Shown piece by piece: positions 57,319 to 64,000 of a DNA stretch of 64,000 nt (positions within the stretch are counted from its first letter, which is position 1; every line of letters starts with the position of its first letter). This stretch comes from Paenibacillus thermotolerans (lineage in GTDB: Bacteria > Bacillota > Bacilli > Paenibacillales > YIM-B00363). The notes below the pieces were generated by a model. It was not told where the DNA came from. It made no database searches and saw only the letters and a program-made list of their open reading frames with translations. The stretch spans positions 91,847 to 155,846 of the forward strand of contig NZ_JAQZSG010000011.1 in the NCBI RefSeq assembly GCF_028745515.1, written 5' to 3'. Both the position numbers and the translations under genes were made by a program.

Positions 57319-58709
57319 GAAGATTTCTCCTTTATTTGAACCGATTGAAATACAAGCACTGCCAGAACGAAACCAACTGCGATCAAAGCGATGATGAGCC
57401 ATACGTTGCCTTGGTAGGCATCAATAAAACGAAGCCAAATATACAGGCCTGCGAGCGTAATGAACAGAGTTGGCAAGGTAAGCAGGATACCCACCTTAAA
57501 GTAGTAGCCCCAGCTGATTTTGACTCCCTTCTGTGAGAGAACGTGCAGCCATAACAAGGTCGCCAATGAGCCGATGGGCGTAATTTTCGGTCCCAAATCG
57601 GAACCGATGACGTTGGCGTACACAAGGGCTTCCCTGATAATGCCTTCCGTCTGAGTGCCGTTGATGGCAAGCGCGTCAATCATGACCGTCGGCATATTGT
57701 TCATGATCGATGAGAGAATGGCGGCAATGAAACCGGTCCCGACGGTTGCGGCAAAAAGTCCCCGGTCGGCAACACTTTCAACGGCCTGTCCAAGCAGGTC
57801 GGTTAACCCGGCGTTTCTTAAACCATATACGACGACATACATACCGATGGAAAAAATGACAACGGACCATGGTGCATTCCTGATCAACTTTTTCGTATCG
57901 ATGGCAGTGCTTTTTCGAGCTGCAAAGAGAAAGAACACGGCTGCCATGCCTGCGATGATCGAAACGGGAATGGACGCATATTCGCTCAGGAAATAGGCGA
58001 GCAGCAGTACGGCGAGCACGACCCAGGAAAGTCGGAAGAGCTTAACATCGCGTATGGCATCGTGCGGTTTTTTTAGCTCTTCAAATTGGTATGCCTTCGG
58101 GATGCTTTTTCTGAAAAAAATGTACAATACAAGCAAACTTGCAAGGATGGAGAAAAAGTTGGGGACAATCATGCGGCTTGCATATTCGGCGAATCCGATT
58201 CCGAAATAATCGGCCGAAACAATGTTGACCAGATTGCTTACGATTAACGGAAGAGACGATGTGTCCGCAATAAAACCGCTGGCCATAATGAACGGGAGCA
58301 CCATCTTATCATCAAATTTGAGCGCCCGCACCATGGCGAGAACAATCGGGGTCATGATCAGCGCAGCTCCATCATTGGCGAAGAAGGCCGCAACCGCTGC
58401 GCCAAGCAAGATGATATAGGAAAACATAACGCTGCCGTTTCCATTTGCAAGACGCGCCATATGGAGCGCCGCCCACTCGAAAAATCCGATTTCATCGAGC
58501 ACGAGCGAGATCAAGATGACGGCAACGAATGCGAGCGTTGCGTTCCAGACGACCCCCGTTACCGTGACGACATCGGAGAAAGACACGACGCTAAAGGCAA
58601 GTGCCGATAGTGCGCCGCCTATAGCGGACCAACCGATGTTAAGGCCTTTGGGCTGCCAGATGACGAATACCAACGTAACGAAGAAGATAAAGACTGCAAT
58701 GTAAGCCAT
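57300..58709 (-). CDS. arsB: Arsenite efflux permease ArsB
   Basis: 469 residues from the ATG at 58709 (GGAGGAAACA). About 11-12 transmembrane segments, ArsB/ion-transporter family: [70 protein letters not shown] and [13 protein letters not shown]. Exports arsenite or antimonite. Middle gene of arsRBC. Confidence 0.94.
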   Translation of the reverse strand: MAYIAVFIFFVTLVFVIWQPKGLNIGWSAIGGALSALAFSVVSFSDVVTVTGVVWNATLAFVAVILISLVLDEIGFFEWAALHMARLANGNGSVMFSYIILLGAAVAAFFANDGAALIMTPIVLAMVRALKFDDKMVLPFIMASGFIADTSSLPLIVSNLVNIVSADYFGIGFAEYASRMIVPNFFSILASLLVLYIFFRKSIPKAYQFEELKKPHDAIRDVKLFRLSWVVLAVLLLAYFLSEYASIPVSIIAGMAAVFFLFAARKSTAIDTKKLIRNAPWSVVIFSIGMYVVVYGLRNAGLTDLLGQAVESVADRGLFAATVGTGFIAAILSSIMNNMPTVMIDALAINGTQTEGIIREALVYANVIGSDLGPKITPIGSLATLLWLHVLSQKGVKISWGYYFKVGILLTLPTLFITLAGLYIWLRFIDAYQGNVWLIIALIAVGFVLAVLVFQSVQIKEKSSWRRNR

Positions 58710-58726
58710 TGTTTCCTCCAATTGTT

Positions 58727-59041
58727 CTAACAGCAGTTGTTGGTTTTTAACCGGGCGATTTCTTCTGTAAAGGATGGTGTATGTTCTAACACAGCCTGAA
58801 TATAAGGCTTATCGTCGAGATTCAACGAATAGTACACCCACTTGCCTTTGCGTGTTTCATTCACTAGTGAGCCTGCCTTTAATTTGCGTAGGTGCTGGCT
58901 GGCGTTAGGTTGGGATACGCCTAAGAGGCCGACAATGTCGCAGACGCAAAGCTCGCGCTCTTTCAGGAGCGATAAAATCGTGAGCCGCGATTTGTCGCTT
59001 AGAAGCTTAAATTGTTCAGCCATTGCTTCGATTTGGTCCAT
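58727..59041 (-). CDS. arsR: Arsenite-responsive repressor ArsR
   Basis: 104 residues from the ATG at 59041 (AAAGGAG). Winged helix with the alpha-3 arsenite site [25 protein letters not shown] (C-x-C). It ends in a Cys pair (KTNNCC) that may add a ligand. First gene of arsRBC, 17 nt before arsB, behind a palindromic operator. Confidence 0.95.
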   Translation of the reverse strand: MDQIEAMAEQFKLLSDKSRLTILSLLKERELCVCDIVGLLGVSQPNASQHLRKLKAGSLVNETRKGKWVYYSLNLDDKPYIQAVLEHTPSFTEEIARLKTNNCC

Positions 59042-59105
59042 GGGTTCTCCTTTCATCTAATATCTTCAATGATTGCCGATGACTTAAGATGTATTATAAC
59101 ATAAA

Positions 59106-59127
59106 CATATAATGATTCAATTATATG
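59106..59127 (-). promoter_or_regulatory. ArsR operator
   Basis: CATATAAT-N6-ATTATATG, perfect 8-bp arms, 65-86 nt upstream of arsR. Confidence 0.75.
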
Positions 59128-59173
59128 AACGGCTTACGAGAAATAAATGTTTGATAAGTCCTGCCGCCAAGGA

Positions 59174-59399
59174 GACCATTCGGGACCCTTCTTCTCGAAG
59201 ACGAACAGATCCAGCTCCTCCACCAGCTCCTTCATCAAATAGTTGCGCAGGAACGATACGTCGTTATCCAGCTCGCGCACCTCGAACATCATGTCGCGGC
59301 CGTACCTTTTTTCGATGTCTTCGAAGATTTTGTAGCCCAAGTAATATGGGTTAAGCTGCACCCGCGACGGAACGACGACGGAGGAATTTCAGCTTCGAG
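59174..59399 (-). pseudogene. Internal fragment of spoVR
   Basis: Translates as [22 protein letters not shown]..., [34 protein letters not shown], homologous to residues encoded at 63725-63945 of the right-edge spoVR at about 92% DNA identity by eye. Both ends are missing and an extra base near 59385 breaks the frame. It is neither start nor end of a gene. It directly abuts the TVP38 fragment at 59400. Confidence 0.85.
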
Positions 59400-59659
59400 A
59401 TGGAAGAGAAGCGTTTTATTTGATACTGTCATTGAGACTTTTACCGTTTATCCCATCTGGATTCGTCACCTTTGCAAGCTCGATTGGAAAAGTTTCATCA
59501 GGTGTCTTCTTATTGGCCAGTACTATTGGGAAAGCTCCGGCACTTCTGATGGAAGCCTACTCAGTGTACCAAGTGACAAAGTTCGGATGGCAGGGGAAGT
59601 TGATTTTACTACTCGCCGCCAGCTACTTCATTTTCTTAGCATGGAGAAAAACGAAGTAA
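59400..59659 (+). pseudogene. 3' fragment of a TVP38/TMEM64 (DedA-like) membrane protein gene
   Basis: Open from the junction: DGREAFYLILSLRLLPFIPSG, then FVTFASSIGKVSSGVFLLASTIGKAPALLMEAYSVYQV, the C-terminal half of the family. The N-terminal two thirds is gone and no ribosome site or start is present. Gene broken at the join with the spoVR fragment. Confidence 0.8.
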
Positions 59660-59808
59660 CGCCTCCCGCACAATAAGGAGAACCCGAGCAGGTTCAACCG
59701 AAAGGCATTATGAAACCCTCTGCCCAAAACATTCGTATTATCTTGATGTGTCTGTCTTATCATAATAAAATATTGGATAAGCATTAACTAAAAATTTCAG
59801 GAGGAAAC

Positions 59809-60807
59809 ATGGATCCCGAGCCCGAACGAGAAAATTTGTTGCAATTAATCAAGAAAGGCAATAAGTCATCCGCGATAGCGATGATTGGAAATGCGGTCAT
59901 TGCGATTGCGAAAGGTATTGGTGCAGCTCTTAGTGGTAGCGGCGCGATGTTTGCATCAGCGATGCACTCCCTAGCGGATAGCATCAATCAAGGGTTTGTG
60001 TTCGTCGGAAGTATCCTTGCGGAGAAAAAGCCGACTCGGCGCTTCCCTACTGGATTTGGCCGAGTAATCAATATCTTCTGTATGATTGCTGTGATTGTAG
60101 TAACGATCATGGCGTACGAAACCATTCGTGAAGGCTTGCATTTAATTCAGCATCCAGCAAGTACAAGCGGGGCTTTATGGCTTAATGTATTCATCTTATT
60201 GTTAAACTTACTCATTGACGGTGGCATCCTCATTAAAGCAATGAAGGAAATCGTAAAGGAAGCTCGTGTAGAAACCAAAGGATTGTCCTACATTGCAGCG
60301 TCATTTAAAAACGTTGGCCGCGCGGCGCCGCCAACCCGATTGGTATTTTACGAGGACCTCGTTGCCGTCACAGGTGCGTTGCTGGCGATGATTGCCGTAG
60401 TAATCACCTCACTAACAGCAGCAGATATGATTGACGGTGTAGTAACGATTCTGATTGGCATCCTCATGGTTGGTGTTGCGTTTCGGGTAGGTTATGACAA
60501 CATGGTTGGCCTAATCGGTGTAGCCGCTCCCCGCGATGTAGCCGAAAAGGTGACCAAGATTATCCTGTCTGATAAAGACGTTACGGACATCAACAGCATA
60601 AGGATCACTCAAGAAGGACGTTATTATCATGTTGATGCGATGATCGAATTGCGCAAAGGCTTATCTTTGGCCGATGCTGACGATATAAAATTCCGCATTC
60701 AAGATAAATTGATCGCCGATCCCGATATAACAGACGTAGTGTTAGGGATTATCGAGGACAACGGTGTAAAAAACTGGACCCCCGAATTGCTAAATGATTT
60801 TGCATAA
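59809..60807 (+). CDS. Cation diffusion facilitator family transporter
   Basis: 332 residues from ATG 59809 (CAGGAGGAAAC). Transmembrane segments about 22-45, 88-110, 122-145, 184-205 and 210-230. MFASAMHSLADSINQGFVFVG holds the TM2 site in altered form (H-x-x-x-D rather than D-x-x-x-D), and FYEDLVAVTGALLAM the TM5 site (E-D-x-x-A). C-terminal domain about 245-332. A different subfamily from the CDF at 49857-50840; metal unknown, possibly Fe or Mn. Confidence 0.87.
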   Translation: MDPEPERENLLQLIKKGNKSSAIAMIGNAVIAIAKGIGAALSGSGAMFASAMHSLADSINQGFVFVGSILAEKKPTRRFPTGFGRVINIFCMIAVIVVTIMAYETIREGLHLIQHPASTSGALWLNVFILLLNLLIDGGILIKAMKEIVKEARVETKGLSYIAASFKNVGRAAPPTRLVFYEDLVAVTGALLAMIAVVITSLTAADMIDGVVTILIGILMVGVAFRVGYDNMVGLIGVAAPRDVAEKVTKIILSDKDVTDINSIRITQEGRYYHVDAMIELRKGLSLADADDIKFRIQDKLIADPDITDVVLGIIEDNGVKNWTPELLNDFA

Positions 60808-60832
60808 CGGATAAAGCTAAAAAATTTGCACG

Positions 60833-60872
60833 AAAAAGCTTGGTCGCCATTAAGGTTGCCAAGCTTTTTTCT
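60833..60872 (+). terminator. Terminator after CDF gene
   Basis: AAAAAGCTTGG / CCAAGCTTTTTT hairpin. Confidence 0.88.
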
Positions 60873-60891
60873 TGTAATGCCCGCTTTTTCA

Positions 60892-60921
60892 TTTACAATA
60901 TCCCCCCTGGGGGGATAAAAT
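60892..60921 (+). promoter_or_regulatory. csoR promoter with CsoR operator in the spacer
   Basis: TTTACA (60892-60897), 18-bp spacer, TAAAAT (60916-60921). Between and over them lies the perfect palindrome TATCCCCCC-T-GGGGGGATA (60899-60917), the G/C-run type of operator bound by CsoR/RcnR proteins. Confidence 0.8.
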
Positions 60922-60946
60922 CGACATCAAAAGGAGTGACTAAAAA

Positions 60947-61243
60947 GTGAGCGATAACCACCAACATAATCATCACCACCCGCATAAGCATACACAAAGC
61001 ATCGTGAACCGATTAGCAAGAATTGAAGGCCATGTTCGTTCGGTAAAAGAGATGACCAAAGAAGGAAGAGATTGTTCCGAGATCTTATTGCAAATTGCAG
61101 CTGTACGCAAAGCCCTGGATAACACAGCAAAATTACTATTAAAAGATCACTTAGAGGGCTGTGTTGTGGATGCCGTTCACAAAGGTAATGAACATGAGGT
61201 GCTCGCTGATTTACACAAGGCGCTTGATCATTATTTAAAGTAA
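60947..61243 (+). CDS. csoR: CsoR-family metal-sensing repressor
   Basis: 98 residues from GTG 60947 (AAGGAGTG). All-helical DUF156 protein: VNRLARIEGHVRSVKEMTKEGRDCSEILLQIAAVRKAL. Cys43, His68 and Cys72 give C-x24-H-x3-C, the copper-site spacing of CsoR. The N terminus HQHNHHHPHKH is an extra His-rich stretch. It should repress its own operon with the MATE gene. No copA or copZ is nearby, so the metal is open. Confidence 0.92.
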   Translation: MSDNHQHNHHHPHKHTQSIVNRLARIEGHVRSVKEMTKEGRDCSEILLQIAAVRKALDNTAKLLLKDHLEGCVVDAVHKGNEHEVLADLHKALDHYLK

Positions 61244-61255
61244 GGGGTGTGCAGA

Positions 61256-62596
61256 TTGGATACCGAATCCATGCTTAAGCAAAATACAAGTACGAAACAA
61301 AAAATGTTTGTGGTACTTGCTCTTGCCGTCCCCGCAATGGTCGAAAATTTGCTGCAAACAATCGTCGGGTTTGTAGACACATTGTTTGTGGCGAAAATCG
61401 GTCTCGCGGAAGTAACCGCTGTGGGCATCTCCAATGCGATTCTCGCGGTTTACATGGCTATTTTTATGGCAATCGGGACGGGGACTTCGGCGCTTATTTC
61501 AAGGAGTATTGGTGCAAGAAATATTGAAAGGGCCAAATTGATCGCAAAACAATCCACATGGACTGCCATCATCGCGGGATTGTTATTTGGGCTCATTTCT
61601 TTATTTTTTGCAAAGCCGCTGCTTCAAATCATGGGTGCCGAACCACAAGTATTAGAGATTGCCGTTACGTACTTTACAATTGTTGCAGCGCCATCGGTGT
61701 TTATCTCCTTGATGCTCATTTTCGGAAGCATATTGCGTGCGGCGGGAGATACCAAAACACCGATGAAAGTCAGCATCTGGATCAATATTTTACATATCGT
61801 GCTCGATTACGTTCTTATTTTTGGGATGATGGGTTTTAGCGGCTGGGGGATTGCTGGAGCCGCGTGGGCGACCGTCATTGTAAGGGTTATGGGTGCCATT
61901 GCTCTTTATTTTTACATCAAGAGAACTCCGTTGTCTTTTTCGATATTTTCAGGATTTTCGTTTAACGAACATACCAAAGCATTGCTCAAGTTATCTACGC
62001 CAGCAGCCATAGAACGGTTAATTATGCGCCTAGGGCAAGTTTTATATTTCGGGCTTATTGTTCAAATTGGCACCAATACGTTCGCCGCGCATACGGTTGC
62101 TGGAAACATTGAGATCTTCTCCTATATGCCCGGTTATGGGCTGGCGGTGGCCGCAACCACATTGGTGGGCCAAAACCTCGGCGCCAACCAAAAACGGCAA
62201 GCTTATGTATATGGGATGCTGACAACTGGGGTCGCGGTTGCTTTTATGTCCTTTGTGGGCGTGATCTTATTTTTCTTCTCTCCCTACTTTGCAACCTGGT
62301 TTACTTCGGATCACAGCGTCATTGAGATGGTATCAACCGCATTAAAAATTGACGCCATCGCCCAGCCCTTTCTTGCGGTTGGTTTAGTGCTTGCAGGGGC
62401 TCTCCAAGGTGCGGGAGATACAAAGAGCCTGATGTACTCGACAGCGATTGGTATGTGGGTTATTCGTGTGGTCGGGGTATATGTACTGGGAATTCAATTC
62501 GGCATGGGAATCGCGGGAGTATGGCTGTCCATCGCCATAGATCTTTTTGTTCGAGCAGTTTATTTATTTTACCGATTTAGAAAGCAGCTATCTTAA
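61256..62596 (+). CDS. MATE-family efflux transporter
   Basis: 446 residues from TTG 61256 (AAGGGGTG), 12 nt after csoR. Twelve transmembrane segments in two related halves: VPAMVENLLQTIVGFVDTLFVAKIGLAEVTAVGI, and LKLSTPAAIERLIMRLGQVLYFGLIVQIGTNTFAAHTVAGN; GAGDTKSLMYSTAIGMWVIRV is the typical late motif. DinF/NorM-type Na+ or H+ antiporter for cationic compounds. Being under a CsoR-type repressor is unusual. Confidence 0.92.
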   Translation: MDTESMLKQNTSTKQKMFVVLALAVPAMVENLLQTIVGFVDTLFVAKIGLAEVTAVGISNAILAVYMAIFMAIGTGTSALISRSIGARNIERAKLIAKQSTWTAIIAGLLFGLISLFFAKPLLQIMGAEPQVLEIAVTYFTIVAAPSVFISLMLIFGSILRAAGDTKTPMKVSIWINILHIVLDYVLIFGMMGFSGWGIAGAAWATVIVRVMGAIALYFYIKRTPLSFSIFSGFSFNEHTKALLKLSTPAAIERLIMRLGQVLYFGLIVQIGTNTFAAHTVAGNIEIFSYMPGYGLAVAATTLVGQNLGANQKRQAYVYGMLTTGVAVAFMSFVGVILFFFSPYFATWFTSDHSVIEMVSTALKIDAIAQPFLAVGLVLAGALQGAGDTKSLMYSTAIGMWVIRVVGVYVLGIQFGMGIAGVWLSIAIDLFVRAVYLFYRFRKQLS

Positions 62597-63009
62597 AGAG
62601 ACGGCGGGATTCCCCATGGGTAGCTGGAAAAGAGGGACATATCAATAACGGCGTTTACCAATACAGTGTTCCCCGTTCTGCCGAAGAGGTAAATCCCGTT
62701 GCCCGTACTTTGCGTGATAATCATATAACAGTGACAGCCGTAATTAATCACATGTTGCACGAAAATCCACGACTTTTCTTCATGCATTTTTGGGCAAAGG
62801 GCGACTCAATAAGTTAACCAAAGGACTCCGTCTGGCTCTGGCTAAAATCGTATCCCACTGACTAACGGCAACGATAGTTCACGACAATTTTAAGGCTGCC
62901 GCCAAATAGGGCGGCTTTTTTTGTTTTCAAAACATAAAAAAGGCATTGACGGTGGCATCACTCTGGGAGTCCCGTCCGCTTTTAGGAAAAACTAGCGATA
63001 TGATCATAA
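62597..63009. other. Intergenic region without a supported gene
   Basis: One minus-strand open frame (62593-62787) lacks a ribosome site. A terminator-like hairpin is at 62895-62922. Low-information sequence otherwise, with no known element recognised. It lies in the patchwork region between csoR-MATE and the ChrB fragment. Confidence 0.6.
62895..62922 (+). terminator. Terminator-like hairpin
   Basis: GCTGCCGCC-AAATA-GGGCGGC followed by seven T. It is about 300 nt after the MATE stop and may serve that operon. Confidence 0.75.
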
Positions 63010-63339
63010 ATTAATTTATTTGTTCCCGTCGGCACCGCTCCATTGCCCGAAGATGCAGAACCGTTTGATATACCGGGCGTCCGTTTATCCCATCGAAGGA
63101 ATCACAGTACATTCCACACGATGCTGACAGAATTCAATCTTCATGACCCTGTTTTGGAGCGATTGGCTCGAATTGTCGATGAAGCCGACACAGTGCAGGA
63201 AGTTGTCTTTGAATCTGTGGCTCCTGGGCTTGATTACATTTGCGACGGCATACGCTTAATTAGCCCTGATGATGAAACGGCACTTGAAAGAGGCCGTTTG
63301 GTTTATGAGGCCTTGTACAAACAATTATCATTAGAATAA
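63010..63339 (+). pseudogene. 5'-truncated ChrB-like (chromate resistance) gene fragment
   Basis: After a stop at 63007-63009 the frame reads INLFVPVGTAPLPEDAEPFDIPGVRLSHRRNHSTFHTMLTEFNLHDPVLERLARIVDEAD..., the C-terminal part of the ChrB/chromate-resistance domain (FVP...FDIPG...H). The N-terminal half with the RVACPWLIRRF-type motif is missing. TTG 63043 lacks a ribosome site, so expression is doubtful. A terminator at 63355-63391 still follows. Confidence 0.7.
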
Positions 63340-63354
63340 AATGTGGTGTTTTTT

Positions 63355-63392
63355 AAAAAAAGACTTGCGGCCACTGACCGCAAGTCTTTTTC
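63355..63392. terminator. Bidirectional terminator
   Basis: AAAAAGACTTGCGG / CCGCAAGTCTTTTT stem between the ChrB fragment and spoVR. Confidence 0.9.
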
Positions 63393-63435
63393 CAGTTATT
63401 TATTTTGAAGGCTGCAATGAAATGGGGTGTTTGTT

Positions 63436-64000
63436 TTATAAGAATCTCCTATGATGCTTCTTCCCGTCGAACGTGAACACAATCGGCTTGCCTTCGACCA
63501 CCGTCTCCAGATGCACGGTTTTGTTCCACAGCTCATAGACGGATGGCAGCGTGCGCTCGAGGTGCTTCATATCTAGCTCCACACCCTCATAAGCGTGCTT
63601 CAGGTAAAGCTCGCCGTTGCGCAGATAATCTCCGTCGTATACTTTGATTACGGGGATGCCCCCGTTCACCCTCGAAGCGGCCAGTTGATCGCGAACTTGT
63701 TCCCATGCTTTATCGGTAATGAGCCATTCGGGGCCTTTCTTCTCGAAGACGAACAGATCCAGCTCCTCCACCAGCTCCTTCGTCAAATAATTGCGCAGGA
63801 ACGATACGTCGTTGTCCAGCTCGCGCACTTCGAACAAGTGGTCTCGCCCGAACCTTTTTTCGATGTCTTCGAAGATTTTGTAGCCCAAGTAATATGGGTT
63901 AAGCTGCACTCGCGACGGAACAACGACGGAGGAGTTCAGCTTCGAGTACTCAATGGTCTCCTCCGAAGTAAGGTCCAGCTCGCGCATGATGCGGGTGTGC
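63436..64000 (-). CDS. spoVR: SpoVR family protein, 3' part
   Basis: The frame enters from the right edge and ends at 63436. [51 protein letters not shown] is the core SpoVR signature, followed by [21 protein letters not shown] and the C-terminal region SVYELWNKTVHLETVVEGKPIVFTFDG. SpoVR is needed for spore cortex formation in B. subtilis. prkA, its usual partner, lies 40 kb away at 22.8 kb. Confidence 0.93.
   Translation of the reverse strand, partial: HTRIMRELDLTSEETIEYSKLNSSVVVPSRVQLNPYYLGYKIFEDIEKRFGRDHLFEVRELDNDVSFLRNYLTKELVEELDLFVFEKKGPEWLITDKAWEQVRDQLAASRVNGGIPVIKVYDGDYLRNGELYLKHAYEGVELDMKHLERTLPSVYELWNKTVHLETVVEGKPIVFTFDGKKHHRRFL

Noticed and set aside
59420..59659. TVP38-like fragment as an intact small gene
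   Set aside because: TTG 59420 has no ribosome site and the frame continues upstream only to the junction with the spoVR fragment.
62593..62787. Minus-strand 64-residue ORF after the MATE gene
   Set aside because: No ribosome site, no recognised family, and it overlaps the end of the MATE gene.
59100..63450. Insertion sequence or composite transposon carrying the CDF and MATE genes
   Set aside because: No transposase, no terminal inverted repeats and no target duplications seen. The truncated genes show rearrangement, but the mechanism cannot be named.

Overview
The window is chromosomal DNA of an endospore-forming, low-to-moderate GC Firmicute, most likely Paenibacillus or a close relative. 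This rests on the dense set of spore genes (gerP cluster, YjcZ-type peptides, Tlp and alpha/beta SASPs, PrkA, SpoVR), strong AGGAGG-type ribosome binding sites with many TTG and GTG starts, and Bacillus-like riboswitches. No rRNA, tRNA, CRISPR array, intact prophage or intact insertion sequence was seen. All calls come from reading the sequence; no database search was run.

Layout. 0-9 kb is mostly housekeeping: the end of ispH, DAHP synthase, a GSI-beta-type glutamine synthetase behind a GlnR/TnrA-like box, the PPDK/PEP synthase regulator, serC and trmL. An intergenic block at 1.7-2.2 kb holds six helically phased palindromes and a small Cys/Arg/Tyr-rich ORF. 9-18 kb starts with a chemoreceptor and is then a spore-envelope region: YjcZ-like peptides, a short gerP-like cluster ending in a zinc-ribbon gene, an Hsp20 protein and the main gerPABCDE operon, with YmaF genes at 6.8 and 15.0 kb. 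18-34 kb carries a GerN-like antiporter, a TauE/SafE permease with a thioredoxin-reductase-like flavoprotein, prkA, cell-wall enzymes (VanY-like carboxypeptidase, two L,D-transpeptidases, LCP), a KinB-like kinase and an ECF sigma/anti-sigma pair. 34-45 kb has an NlpC/P60 enzyme, an Mn/Zn ABC transporter operon, an 11-residue-repeat protein, Rieske and DinB proteins, a second group of spore proteins (Tlp, a Gly/Ala/Thr-repeat protein, SASP) and an ATP-dependent DNA ligase.

45-64 kb is rich in ion transport and resistance genes. A c-di-GMP-I riboswitch precedes a stand-alone CheY protein. It is followed by MntH, a czrA-CDF-chrA operon, a c-di-AMP (ydaO-type) riboswitch with ktrAB, a SulP permease, arsRBC, a second CDF gene, and csoR-MATE. 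The right end is a patchwork: a 226-bp spoVR fragment abuts a truncated TVP38/DedA fragment, then come the CDF and csoR-MATE genes, a 5'-truncated ChrB-like fragment and the 3' end of an apparently intact spoVR.

Likely logic: spore-coat and germination genes appear to be read by late sporulation sigma factors (sigma-E/K and sigma-F/G-like sites seen). Metal genes sit behind their own sensors (MntR-like, CzrA, ArsR and CsoR operators). Potassium uptake and one chemotaxis-type regulator answer to cyclic dinucleotides.
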